This document shows, in pieces, positions 8,618 to 16,985 of a DNA stretch of 39,016 nt. The stretch is from Deltaproteobacteria bacterium (GTDB lineage: Bacteria > Myxococcota_A > UBA9160 > UBA6930). Within the stretch, counting starts at the first letter, position 1. Each line of letters opens with the position of its first letter. The translations under genes and the position numbers were made by a program. The stretch is taken from positions 1 to 39,016 of the forward strand of contig JAJDAQ010000102.1 in assembly GCA_029261815.1 (NCBI GenBank), read 5' to 3'. The notes beneath the pieces were generated by a model. It was not told the origin of the DNA. It saw nothing but the letters and a program-made list of their open reading frames with translations, and searched no databases.

Positions 8618-9115
8618 GTGACACACCGCGAAGGTGGAATCAGCCTCCCGCGACGGGACTGGGCGGTCATCCGCTCGGCGCTCGAGCTCCCGACGCTCAT
8701 GCGCGGGTCGCACACGACGCTGACGCTCGAGCTCGGCCAGCGCGCGGCCGGCTGGGAGGTCCTCGGCCAGCGCCAGGAGCGCCCCGGCCCCGCGCTCGAC
8801 CTGACGGGAGCGACGGTCAAGCTCACGGCGATCCCGATGCCGCAGCGGCTGACGACGATGGAGCGGTTCCGCGCCGCCAACATCAGCCTGCCCGAGCAGC
8901 GCCAGCTCGGCTTGCTGTGGTTCGGCTCCAGCTTCTTCGAGGTCGACGGGACGATCATCGCGCCCGAGACCGACGGCAAGGTCAGCTTCGCGCTGAGCAA
9001 GACCGACCTCAACGGCGAGGGGCGCTTCCTCGCGCGGCCGCTCGTCACGCTCGCGTCGGGCGACATCCGGATCCCGAAGCTGCTCAAGTTCACCATCGTC
9101 GGGGGTGGCTTCTAG
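8618..9115 (+). CDS. beta-rich structural protein of the connector region
   Basis: This 165-residue protein starts at GTG 8618. It has a beta-sandwich-like pattern: LTLELGQRAAGWEVL, ALDLTGATVKLTAI, VDGTIIAPETDGKVSFALS and IPKLLKFTIVG. The DLTGATVKL motif and the GKVSF strand recall N-terminal modules of baseplate upper proteins (BppU type). Its stop overlaps the next start (TAGTG). Precise role unknown. Confidence 0.65.
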   Translation: MTHREGGISLPRRDWAVIRSALELPTLMRGSHTTLTLELGQRAAGWEVLGQRQERPGPALDLTGATVKLTAIPMPQRLTTMERFRAANISLPEQRQLGLLWFGSSFFEVDGTIIAPETDGKVSFALSKTDLNGEGRFLARPLVTLASGDIRIPKLLKFTIVGGGF

Positions 9116-9615
9116 TGGTCGTCCGCGTCAGAGTCCGGGGCGCCCGCCGCCTGTCGAGCGTCGCCGCTGGCCTCGACCGCGTTGCCACCGGCAGCGATCG
9201 CGAGGTGCGCCGCTACCTCCGCCGCGCGGCGCGCATCGCCCGCGACGGGTACCGCGCGCAGTTTGCGACCAGCGGCCGCGCGTTCCGCCAGCGGTGGCCG
9301 GCGCTCGCCGCCAGCACGCGCAAGCGCCGCGGCGGCCGCGGCGCGCGGCGCCCGCTGATCGGGAAGGGGCGCCTGCTGCGCTCGGTCATCGGCGCTGGCG
9401 CGCGGCAGAGCCGCGGCCGGCTCAAGCTCGAGGCGACGACGCGCTCCGCTGACGGGCGCTCGCTGATCCGCCTCCACGAGATGGGGGGACCGAACCTGCC
9501 GATCCGCCGCATCCGCCACCCGAAGACGGGCGTCGGCGGCGGCACGCTCCGCGAGCTCGAGCGCGAGTGGGAGCGGTCGACGACCCGCTTGGTCCGCCAG
9601 CTGGAGCGGATCTGA
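9115..9615 (+). CDS. phage virion morphogenesis protein (Mu gpG-like)
   Basis: This 166-residue, Arg-rich protein fits the phage virion-morphogenesis / minor tail S family: an N-terminal helix pair (REVRRYLRRAARIARDGYRAQF), then TSGRAFRQRWPALAASTRKRRGGRGARRPLIGKGRLLRSV, a Gly-Pro-rich middle and GGTLRELEREWERSTTRLV at the end. In that family it finishes the neck or head-tail joint. GTG 9115 was chosen because it overlaps the previous TAG; the frame runs open upstream but that part reads as shadow of the previous gene. Confidence 0.7.
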   Translation: MVVRVRVRGARRLSSVAAGLDRVATGSDREVRRYLRRAARIARDGYRAQFATSGRAFRQRWPALAASTRKRRGGRGARRPLIGKGRLLRSVIGAGARQSRGRLKLEATTRSADGRSLIRLHEMGGPNLPIRRIRHPKTGVGGGTLRELEREWERSTTRLVRQLERI

Positions 9616-10145
9616 TGACGACGGCTGTCAACCCCGACAAGCTGCTCGGCAGCTCCGAGATCTACCGCTCGCTCCACGACGCGGTCGAGGCCGCCGTCGA
9701 CGTCATCAAGCGCGAGTACGACGGCTACCGCGCCGCCGACATCCCGGGCCCGGCCGATGTCGTCTACGGCGACCCGTTCGAGATCACCAAGTACCCGACC
9801 TTCGCGGTCTTCCCCGAGGACGGGGAGCTCGAGGAGCCGGCGGGCGGCGTGTTCCGCGGCATCGACCGGATCAAGGTCAAGGTGTACTGGGCCAAGGTCG
9901 AGCAGGCCGGCGTCGACAACGTCTTCCCGCAGCTGGTGAAGACGATCGACGCGCTGACGCTGATGTTCACCGACTTCCAGACGCTCGCGGCCGCCGACGG
10001 CACCCATCGCGTCTCGCGGATCATCCCGCTCGAGCGCCAGATCGGCGTGGTCGTCGAGGAGACGCGCGCCGACCGCAAGCTCTTCACCCGCGCGGCCGAG
10101 CTCACGCTCCAGCTGCGCTCGTTCACCTGGAGGGCGAATTGCTAG
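9615..10145 (+). CDS. putative tail terminator/completion protein
   Basis: This 176-residue protein begins at ATG 9615, overlapping the previous TGA. It is a compact alpha/beta protein: SEIYRSLHDAVEAAVDVIKREY, a central VVYGDPFEITKYPTFAVFPEDG, then IKVKVYWAKVEQAGVDNVF and a last strand ELTLQLRSFTW. Size and position between the Mu-G-like protein and the tail tube gene fit tail-terminator proteins, which cap the tail tube. No unique motif confirms it. Confidence 0.55.
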   Translation: MTTAVNPDKLLGSSEIYRSLHDAVEAAVDVIKREYDGYRAADIPGPADVVYGDPFEITKYPTFAVFPEDGELEEPAGGVFRGIDRIKVKVYWAKVEQAGVDNVFPQLVKTIDALTLMFTDFQTLAAADGTHRVSRIIPLERQIGVVVEETRADRKLFTRAAELTLQLRSFTWRANC

Positions 10146-10447
10146 ATCCCGACCGCATCCGGTGCCGCGCGCTCCGCCGCTTCGAGTACTCCGGCGTCGA
10201 CTACCAGGCCGGCGCGACGCTGATGGTCCGCGCGTCGCACCTCGAGCTGCTGGTTGGCAAGGGCATCGTCGAGCGCGCCCCCGTGCCGCCGCTCGCGCCG
10301 GCGGCCGCCGAGCCGGTGCCCGAGCCGCCTGCCGAGGAAGTCCCGCCGCCGCCGGCAGACGAGCCGGATGCCGAGGATCCGCCGCCCAAGAAGCGCGCGC
10401 GCCGCCCGCGCCGCCGCAAGAAGACCACCCCGCCGCCGGAGGAATAG
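10139..10447 (+). CDS. small protein with proline-rich, basic tail
   Basis: This 102-residue reading frame starts at TTG 10139, overlapping the previous gene. Residues 1-45 form a small domain (CRALRRFEYSGVDYQAGATLMV) of a kind common in short phage proteins near the neck. Residues 46-102 are Pro/Ala/Glu-rich, then a run of Arg/Lys (KKRARRPRRRKK) and Pro. The charge switch suggests a flexible linker ending in a nucleic-acid or capsid-binding patch. Function unknown; TTG start is inferred. Confidence 0.6.
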   Translation: MLDPDRIRCRALRRFEYSGVDYQAGATLMVRASHLELLVGKGIVERAPVPPLAPAAAEPVPEPPAEEVPPPPADEPDAEDPPPKKRARRPRRRKKTTPPPEE

Positions 10448-10450
10448 ACC

Positions 10451-11245
10451 GTGCCCCTGTTCGAGAACCTCAAGGACGTCAAGTTCGGCTCCACGACCCT
10501 GGAGGGATGCCAGTCGGCAACGCTCGAGTGCGGAGCCGACGAGATCGAGCACAGCGAGTGCGACGACGTCGCCATCGCCTATCGTGGCGTCACTGGCCTT
10601 ACCGATCGCGGATCCATCGAGCTCGCAGGCGTATCGCTGGCGAGAGAGATCGGCTCGGTCGACTACGCTGGTGTGCTGTCGGACGCTCTGTCGGGCGAGT
10701 TCGTGGAGACTGGCGAGCCCGACGTCCACAACGCCGACGGCCACTGCTACTCGACGCTGATCCGCATCAGAAAGCGAAGCGTCGAGGCTTCGGTCACATA
10801 TCGCGGCCTGCGCGCGGCAGGTACGACGCCGGGCTTCGTCGACACGCTCAAGCTCGGCTACCTCCTCGGCTCGCTGGACGACGGTTGCCCGGTCGCGGGC
10901 AGCGCCGTCCTGATCGAGGTAGAGAGCATGATGGTCGTCGGCTGTACGCCCGTGAACGCTCAGCACAACGAGTTCGCCGAGGCGACGCTGAACCTCAAGG
11001 CCACCGCCAGTATCAAGGACGTCCTCGGTGGCCCCGCCCTCACCGCGATCCACGTCGGGGATGTTGGGACCGTATCGTGGTCAGTGCCCAGCGCCGACGG
11101 CGGCAGCGACTTCACCGTCAGTGTCACGTTGGCGGTCATCACCGAGAAGCGGATCCGGTTCGAGCACGGCGGGATGTTGCGCGAGTCGTTCAGCTTCCAG
11201 GCCTACAGCGCGGACGGCTCCACACCGCCCGGCGTGATCGGCTAG
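10451..11245 (+). CDS. putative major tail (tube) protein
   Basis: This 264-residue protein starts at GTG 10451. It is a mostly beta protein with many Val/Thr/Gly strands (KFGSTTLEGCQSATLECGADEI, EATLNLKATASIKDVLGG, FTVSVTLAVITEKRIRFEHGG). It lies directly upstream of the tail-chaperone pair and tape measure, where siphoviruses encode the tube subunit. Codon use is less biased than in the head genes, perhaps indicating a different origin. Position is the main argument. Confidence 0.65.
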   Translation: MPLFENLKDVKFGSTTLEGCQSATLECGADEIEHSECDDVAIAYRGVTGLTDRGSIELAGVSLAREIGSVDYAGVLSDALSGEFVETGEPDVHNADGHCYSTLIRIRKRSVEASVTYRGLRAAGTTPGFVDTLKLGYLLGSLDDGCPVAGSAVLIEVESMMVVGCTPVNAQHNEFAEATLNLKATASIKDVLGGPALTAIHVGDVGTVSWSVPSADGGSDFTVSVTLAVITEKRIRFEHGGMLRESFSFQAYSADGSTPPGVIG

Positions 11246-11247
11246 CC

Positions 11248-11802
11248 GTGACGACCAACACCGAAGAGGCGCGGACAGAGCGCGACCTGCGAGTGGCACA
11301 CCCCGTCGGCTGCCTGGTCCGCCTTCAAGATGGCGACCTCTGGACCGTCCCGGCGCGCCCCGCCGTCGGACCGATCGCCAACGCGATCGTCGACACGCTC
11401 GATCAGCTCGCCGGCATCGTCGGCGACCAACTGCAGCTGCAGGTCGATCTCAGCAAGCTGATGTCCCAGGCGGAGGCGCTGGCCGAGGTGCCCGAGGACC
11501 TGGACGACGAGGCGCGCAAGGCCCTCGAGGCGGAGCGCAAGGAGCAGCTCCAGGCGTTGCGTGGCGAGGGCGACAAGCTGACGGGCCGCGCGCGCGAGCT
11601 CGAGCGACGGGCGATGCAGCTCGGTTTCGAGGCGATCGGGGAGGCGATGCGGGTCAACTACCCCGCGCTGACAGACCACGATCTCGAGCGGCTCGTCAGC
11701 GCGGCCCACATCGGCCCGCTACTCGCGATCGTGCGCGGCGAGCGCCAGCTCGACGACCTCTTCCCCTCCGGAGGGAATGGTGCGGACCCTCGGACGGCCT
11801 GA
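11248..11802 (+). CDS. tail assembly chaperone, short product (lambda gpG-like)
   Basis: This 184-residue protein starts at GTG 11248. It is acidic and largely helical, with AIVDTLDQLAGIVGDQLQLQVDLSKLMSQ and EDLDDEARKALEAERKEQLQAL. Gene order (tube, this gene, overlapping -1 frame, tape measure) is that of tail assembly chaperones, which coat the tape measure while the tail grows. The frame ends at TGA 11800-11802, while the -1 frame continues open to 12119. Confidence 0.65.
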   Translation: MTTNTEEARTERDLRVAHPVGCLVRLQDGDLWTVPARPAVGPIANAIVDTLDQLAGIVGDQLQLQVDLSKLMSQAEALAEVPEDLDDEARKALEAERKEQLQALRGEGDKLTGRARELERRAMQLGFEAIGEAMRVNYPALTDHDLERLVSAAHIGPLLAIVRGERQLDDLFPSGGNGADPRTA

Positions 11803-12119
11803 CGCCCCGACAGCGCAAGCGGCTGCGCGCGCTGCTGACCCCGCGGCGCGAGCAGCGGTGGCTGGCAGCGATCCTGCGCTCCGCGGGGGTCAGGCTGGAC
11901 GGTCTCTCGGTCGTCGATGCGCACGAGATCGCGCTGGTGCTCGTCCAGACAGGCCGCGCCCCGGGTCCCGCGGACTTCTGGCGCGCGCTGCTCGACTCGC
12001 ACAACGCCGCGCCGCGGCGGCCTGGCGACAAAGCGATTCGGAGCGCCGAGGACGCCGCGGGGTTCCGCGAGATGCTGCTTGCGCGGCAGCGGCGCGCGGG
12101 GATGGAGGTCCCTAGGTAG
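11763..12119 (+). CDS. -1 frame extension of the tail chaperone (lambda gpGT-like)
   Basis: The frame one base back from the upstream chaperone is open through its stop and on to TAG 12117-12119, coding for about 117 residues (GLTPRQRKRLRALL ... MLLARQRRAGMEVPR). It has no ATG and no well-placed start before GTG 11937, yet its codons show strong G/C at third positions and it fills an otherwise empty 316 bases before the tape measure. The likely switch is C-CCC-TCC at 11763-11769, where a proline tRNA can slip back one base with full pairing, just before the palindrome CCTCCGGAGG. The fused product would be about 290 residues. Confidence 0.5.
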   Translation, partial: PLRREWCGPSDGLTPRQRKRLRALLTPRREQRWLAAILRSAGVRLDGLSVVDAHEIALVLVQTGRAPGPADFWRALLDSHNAAPRRPGDKAIRSAEDAAGFREMLLARQRRAGMEVPR

Positions 12120-14395
12120 TGCCTCGCGACGTCCTGCTGAGCCTGCAGGCCGAGGCGCGTGCGTTCCGCTCCGAGCTGGCCTCCGCGTCCTCGTCGCTAC
12201 GCAGATTCTCGCGCCAGCTACAGAGCGCGTCGCGCGCGGCCGCACGCGTGGCGCCGTCGACCGCGCGCGCGACCGCGTCGATCGACCGGATGGCATCGGT
12301 CGTGACGGCGGTGTCGAGCTCGATCAGCGCTGCGAGCAACATCATCCGTGGTTTCGCCGATATCGCACGGACTGGATTCGCGGCCGCGCAGGCCGCCGTC
12401 GCCGGCACCGTCGGCGCGTTCGCGGAGTTCGACGCGGGGATCCGGTCGATCGCCGCGGCACAAGGCACCACCGACTTGTCTGGCCTGTCCGCCGACGTAA
12501 CCGAGCTCGGTATCCGGAGTGAGTTCACGATCGGTCAGGTCCAGCAGGCGGCGCTCGCGCTGGCGCAGCTCGGCGCTACGGATCAGACGCTGAAGCCGCT
12601 GCTGGAGGCCTCGATCAAGCTCGCTGGCGTCACGAAGACGGACGTCGCGACAGCGGCGGAAATCGCGACGAAGCAGATGAAGTCCTTCGGCCTATCGATC
12701 TCCGACCTGCCGGCGGTGACGACGACGCTGATCCAGGCGTCGACGAAGAGCGCCGCGACGATGCAGCGGCTCGCGGTGGCGCTCCAGTTCGCGGGGCCCG
12801 CGGCCGCGGGCGTCGGGCTTGGTCTTCGCGACGTGGTTCCGGCGATCGAGGCGCTCTCGGATGCGGGCCTCGAGGCGAGCATCGTCGGCACGACGATCCG
12901 GAACGTCTTCACCCAGCTCCTGCAGCCGACCGCCAGCGCGGCGAAGGCGATCGAGGGCCTCGGCCTGTCGGTCGCCGACATCTCACCGCAGAGCAACGAC
13001 CTCATCACCATCATCGACAAGCTCGGCAAGGCCGGGCTCGACGCCGGATCCGCGCTCGCGATCTTCGGCAAGCGATTCGGCCTGAACACGCTCAAGCTCG
13101 CCCAGCTGAGCCGCGAAGGGCTCCGTGGCGCCGAGGCACTGCGCGTCTACCAGCGCGAGCTCGGCGATGTGGCCGAGGCAGAGGCCAAGGTCGCGACGAT
13201 CCGCTCTGGCCTCGACTTCTCGATCCGGCAGCTCCGCGCGTCGTTCGAGGCGGCGCGTACGCAGGTCGGTGCGTTCGCCACCGAGCTGCTCGGCCTCGAC
13301 AGCGGTGCCGCCGACGTCGCGACGCGCGTGTCCGGCCTGGTCTCGAATCTGTCGAAGCTCAGCGCCGGCGAGTTCCGAGAGATCGTCGTCAAGTTCATCG
13401 GCCAGGAGGACCTCTCGGGCATCTTCGAGCGTGCCGTCGGGCGTTTGAGCGGACCTCTCTTCCAGGTGGCAGGCGCGGCGCTGACGTTCGGTGCAAGGCA
13501 GCTGATTCGTCTGGCGCCGCTCATCGGAGCGGGGATCGCGGAGGCGGCGGTGGTCGCCATCATCCGCGGGGTTCCCGCTATCGCGATCGGTCTCGGGCGG
13601 GGGATCACGACCATCCTCGCCGGCACCACGGTCGCCATCCTGGAGCTGCTGGCAGAGGTCGCTTCCTTCATCCCGGGGATGAGCGGGGTGGCCGACAAGA
13701 TCCGTTCGGCCAGCGGAACCGTTGCCCAGGTCGCAGGGAAGCTCGATCAGGGGCTCGCGAACACGAGCGCGAGCCTGGACAAGACCATCCGCAAGCTCAC
13801 CGACGGGCTCAGTCTTGGCACCTCAGAAGAGCTGCTCGGCGTAGGCGATGAGCTCGCGGAGAAGGTCTTCGGAAACGCCGGGACCTTCCGGGGGATGATC
13901 GACGCGGGCACGCAGGCCGGACAGGCGTTCGCGGCCGAGGCCCGCGCCGCGGTCTCAGACCTCGAGCGGGCAACGGGCCGGGGGGGCCTTCGGGCCATCG
14001 ATCCCGGAGCAGGAGCCTTCCAGTCACCCGCCTTCGGGCCGTTGGGCGCAGCCATCGCCGGGCTCCAGGCCTTGGACTTCTCCCAGCGGCCCGGACCAGT
14101 GCAGCTTCAGATTCAGGCCCAGCTTCGCCAGCAGCAGGAGGCGGAGCGCCGCCGCTTCGCGGCCGAGCAGCGCGCCCGCGCCGAGGACGCGCGACGGAGC
14201 GCCGACGCCCAGCGGCTCGCCTCGACCCAGGCGGTATTCCAGCAGGCACAAGCCGCCGGCGCGCAGACCGTCATCCAGGACAACCGGACCCAGACGAACT
14301 ACGGCGTTCGCGCGCGAGAGCAGGTCGCTGGGCCTGTCACGCTGACGGAGAGCGACACGCAGAGGACAGGGGTCGGTGGCCGGAGGATCCGCTGA
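12119..14395 (+). CDS. tail tape measure protein
   Basis: This 758-residue protein sets tail length and is the longest predicted product. It is Ala/Leu/Ser-rich and helical. Residues 90-330 match the phage tail minor/TP901-type tape-measure domain (FAEFDAGIRSIAAAQGTTD, LQFAGPAAAGVGLGLRDVVPAIEALSDAGL, GTTIRNVFTQLLQP). Residues about 444-520 are hydrophobic (APLIGAGIAEAAVVAIIRG), the usual membrane-active part. The end is Gln/Arg-rich. GTG 12119 overlaps the previous TAG. The family's length-to-tail relation suggests a tail of the order of 100 nm. Confidence 0.85.
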   Translation: MPRDVLLSLQAEARAFRSELASASSSLRRFSRQLQSASRAAARVAPSTARATASIDRMASVVTAVSSSISAASNIIRGFADIARTGFAAAQAAVAGTVGAFAEFDAGIRSIAAAQGTTDLSGLSADVTELGIRSEFTIGQVQQAALALAQLGATDQTLKPLLEASIKLAGVTKTDVATAAEIATKQMKSFGLSISDLPAVTTTLIQASTKSAATMQRLAVALQFAGPAAAGVGLGLRDVVPAIEALSDAGLEASIVGTTIRNVFTQLLQPTASAAKAIEGLGLSVADISPQSNDLITIIDKLGKAGLDAGSALAIFGKRFGLNTLKLAQLSREGLRGAEALRVYQRELGDVAEAEAKVATIRSGLDFSIRQLRASFEAARTQVGAFATELLGLDSGAADVATRVSGLVSNLSKLSAGEFREIVVKFIGQEDLSGIFERAVGRLSGPLFQVAGAALTFGARQLIRLAPLIGAGIAEAAVVAIIRGVPAIAIGLGRGITTILAGTTVAILELLAEVASFIPGMSGVADKIRSASGTVAQVAGKLDQGLANTSASLDKTIRKLTDGLSLGTSEELLGVGDELAEKVFGNAGTFRGMIDAGTQAGQAFAAEARAAVSDLERATGRGGLRAIDPGAGAFQSPAFGPLGAAIAGLQALDFSQRPGPVQLQIQAQLRQQQEAERRRFAAEQRARAEDARRSADAQRLASTQAVFQQAQAAGAQTVIQDNRTQTNYGVRAREQVAGPVTLTESDTQRTGVGGRRIR

Positions 14396-14778
14396 TGCCG
14401 GTCACGCTCTCGAGTGGCTCGACGACCCTGACGCTGGAGTTCTGTCGCGTCGAGGTCAGCGCCTGGCGCAGCTCCAAGAAACCGCTGGAATACCCCGGCG
14501 TCGACGGCCACGGGAAGCTCGACATGGGGCGTCGCGCGCGGGCAATCACGTGCAGCGGTTTCATCGAGGACGCGCTCGACGGGCCCACCAAAGGCGAGGA
14601 CATCGAGGAGCTGGACGACTCGGTCCTTTACCTGTTCGACACCGGGATTGGCGGTCGCAGCTTCGACAAGGTCGAGCTACTCGACGCCCGGACCTTCAAC
14701 TGGCGCAAGACCGTCGGGGCCGGCGGCGAGCTCCAGTCCTGCGAGTTCTCGATCGAGCTTCAAGAGATCAGGGAGTGA
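14395..14778 (+). CDS. small tail/baseplate protein
   Basis: This 127-residue protein starts at ATG 14395, overlapping the tape-measure stop (TGATG). It is beta-rich (TLTLEFCRVEVSAWRSSKKPLEYPG, ARAITCSGFIEDALDG, GELQSCEFSIELQEI). Immediately after the tape measure, siphoviruses and Mu-like phages encode small tail-tip or hub-attachment proteins; this one is probably of that kind. No family can be named with certainty. Confidence 0.65.
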   Translation: MPVTLSSGSTTLTLEFCRVEVSAWRSSKKPLEYPGVDGHGKLDMGRRARAITCSGFIEDALDGPTKGEDIEELDDSVLYLFDTGIGGRSFDKVELLDARTFNWRKTVGAGGELQSCEFSIELQEIRE

Positions 14779-14781
14779 CCC

Positions 14782-15672
14782 ATGGCCGTTGGTGAACAGA
14801 CCGTCGGGACCAAGACCAGCGCCTACCCCGGCGCCCTCAAGGTGTTCCCCGCGCAGACCGAATCGCTAGATCCAGTCACCGAGGACCCGGACTTCGGAGA
14901 GGGTGGTGATGCCAACGACTGGTCCGCCAACCAGCAGGCGCTGATGGCCGTCGTCGGGCTGGGCAGCCAGGGCGTCGTCGAGGTGACGGTCGGTGCACCG
15001 CCGCTCGCCGACATCGGCGAGATCCGGTTCACCACGGACGGCGTCAGCATTACGGTCGCCGAGGTCCTCGGCTTCGTGCTGACCGGCGGGGTCATCAACT
15101 TCATCTACGTCGACGTCGACGCGAGCCCGCCGGTCTTCGCTGCCGCCGTCGGCGGCTTCCCCGCGCCAGGGACGGTGCGCTTCATCCCGCTCGCCGTCTG
15201 GGACGACCTCGCCTCGACGCTCGCCGACTTCCGGCCGCAGCGGCAGGCGCCGATCGCCGCGGCAGCTCCCGGCTCCCTCGCCGTCGTAGCCGCCGGCGGC
15301 AACGGCGGGCAGATCAAGCAGGCCGTCGGCGAGTTCCTCGCGACGGGTTCCGGCGCGACGCTGACCGCGACGGGGATCTTCCCCGCCGGCTGCATCCCGC
15401 TCGGCGTCTGCACGCATGTCGTCACCGCCGACGGCGGCGGCGGCGGTGCGACCGGGATGGACATCGGCGACGGGACCGACGCCGACGCCTTCGGCGCGGC
15501 CGCGGCGCTGACGTTGGCTGCGACCACCGACCTGGCCGACCACACGGTCTCTCCGTTGGGGCTGCTCACAGCAGCCGGCGACGTCGTGCTGACCGCGCTC
15601 GGCGGGACCTTCGACGCGGCCAGCGTGCGGATCCAGGCCTCCTACATCCAGCTCGTGGCGCCGACAAGCTAG
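14782..15672 (+). CDS. tail structural protein with virion beta module
   Basis: This 296-residue Ala/Gly/Val-rich protein has an N-terminal region naming an array-like segment (NDWSANQQALMAVVG), a central beta region and a C-terminal module GIFPAGCIPLGVCTHVV ... GMDIGDGTDADAFGAAAALT ... FDAASVRIQASYIQL. That C-terminal pattern (a DIGDGTDxDxFG motif followed by VRIQASYIQL) recurs in phage tail and fibre proteins. It is probably a tail-tip or side-fibre component. Confidence 0.65.
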   Translation: MAVGEQTVGTKTSAYPGALKVFPAQTESLDPVTEDPDFGEGGDANDWSANQQALMAVVGLGSQGVVEVTVGAPPLADIGEIRFTTDGVSITVAEVLGFVLTGGVINFIYVDVDASPPVFAAAVGGFPAPGTVRFIPLAVWDDLASTLADFRPQRQAPIAAAAPGSLAVVAAGGNGGQIKQAVGEFLATGSGATLTATGIFPAGCIPLGVCTHVVTADGGGGGATGMDIGDGTDADAFGAAAALTLAATTDLADHTVSPLGLLTAAGDVVLTALGGTFDAASVRIQASYIQLVAPTS

Positions 15673-15674
15673 CC

Positions 15675-16985
15675 ATGGCCTTCCGCTGGGGTTGCACGCG
15701 GTGGGGCACCTCGACCTGGGGTGGCCAACTGGCGCTCGGGCTCAAGAGCATTGCTCTCCCCGGCGTCCCTCCGTCTGCCCTGATCAGCTGGACACCGCAT
15801 CCGTCGACGCCGGCGAGCATCGTCTGGCAGGTGTACGTCAACGGGCGACTGGTCACCGTCACCACGGCGACGCAGTACGTCGTCGTGCTCGAGGAGATCG
15901 GCCGCTTCCACTTCGAGGTGATCGGCGTCCGAGCAGGCCAAGAGGGCACGGACAACCGTGGCTGCCTCGAGACCATCCCGGGCGACCGCGCCAAGCTCTC
16001 GTGGAGCGACGGTGCACGCTGGGGGCGTTTCAAGTGGGGCATCCAGCCCTGGGGCAAGACCGACGCCGTCCTGTACCGCGTGTACTGGGACGAAGGCCTC
16101 GGCGGGCCATTCGTCCTGCTCGACGAGACGAGCGTGACGAGCTACACGACCGAGGCGCTCGACGACGGCACGTACAAGTTCCGGGTCGATCCCGTCGACG
16201 CCGCCGGCAACCAGCTGACCAGCGCCTCGATTGCGACGATCGTCGTGCTGCGTTTCCCCGATGCGCCGAGCGATTTCCTTGTCACGGGCTACGTCGTCGG
16301 GACCACCACCTTCTCCGCGACCTGGACCGAGTCGCCGACGGCCGGCGTCACGTCGTACGAGGTGTACTCGAACGGCGGCGGAGGCGCGGCGGTCGACTAC
16401 AGCACGCCTGTCGCGACGTTCGTTGCGCCAGCGAGCAGCGGCAGCTGGATCGAGACGGGTACCGCGGGCCTTTGGGTCCACGCGATCCGTGCGGTCAAGG
16501 GCGCGCTGACGGAGACCAACGTCGACGTGCGCCACGAGTACGAGCTCGGCGGCGTGCCGCTCGACGTGCTTGGTCTCCAGCCCGCGACGCCAGAGGGGCT
16601 GTCCGCGACCGCGATCGCGGCGGGAAAGGTCCGCATCGATCTCGACTATCCGGCGCAGGCCGAGGCCTCGATCGCCACGCTGATCAACGTCTACTACGAC
16701 GCGGGCACCGGCACGGTCGACTTCTCGGCGCCGCTGTTCACGATCGCCGTCCCGACCCACAAGCTCGGCGAGGGCAACGTCTTCGCGCTGACCGCAGAGA
16801 GCGCGGCGCTAGTCGACGGGACGACGTACAAGTTCGCCGCGCGCGCCGCCGACGCCGGTGGGCGTGAGAGCCCGACAAGCAACGAGGCGACGGTCATCGC
16901 CGACGCGTCGGCGCCGCCGGACATCGGCACGCTCAGCGTCGAGCTCGTCCTCGCGACGCCGGTCCTGGAGGGCTCCGATGCCTAG
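15675..16985 (+). CDS. fibronectin-III-like tail protein
   Basis: This 436-residue protein contains at least three tandem Ig/fibronectin-III-like units, recognisable from repeated cores: YRVYWDEGLGGPFVLLDETS ... TYKFRVDPVDAAGN at about 130-180, FSATWTESPTAGVTSYEVYSN at about 210-240, and VRIDLDYPAQAEASIATLINVYY ... TYKFAARAADAGGRES at about 315-400. It is preceded by a Trp-rich start (WGCTRWGTSTWGG) echoed at about 115-130 (WGRFKWGIQPWG). Such domains decorate tails and bind host surface sugars. It overlaps the next start by a few bases. Confidence 0.75.
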   Translation: MAFRWGCTRWGTSTWGGQLALGLKSIALPGVPPSALISWTPHPSTPASIVWQVYVNGRLVTVTTATQYVVVLEEIGRFHFEVIGVRAGQEGTDNRGCLETIPGDRAKLSWSDGARWGRFKWGIQPWGKTDAVLYRVYWDEGLGGPFVLLDETSVTSYTTEALDDGTYKFRVDPVDAAGNQLTSASIATIVVLRFPDAPSDFLVTGYVVGTTTFSATWTESPTAGVTSYEVYSNGGGGAAVDYSTPVATFVAPASSGSWIETGTAGLWVHAIRAVKGALTETNVDVRHEYELGGVPLDVLGLQPATPEGLSATAIAAGKVRIDLDYPAQAEASIATLINVYYDAGTGTVDFSAPLFTIAVPTHKLGEGNVFALTAESAALVDGTTYKFAARAADAGGRESPTSNEATVIADASAPPDIGTLSVELVLATPVLEGSDA

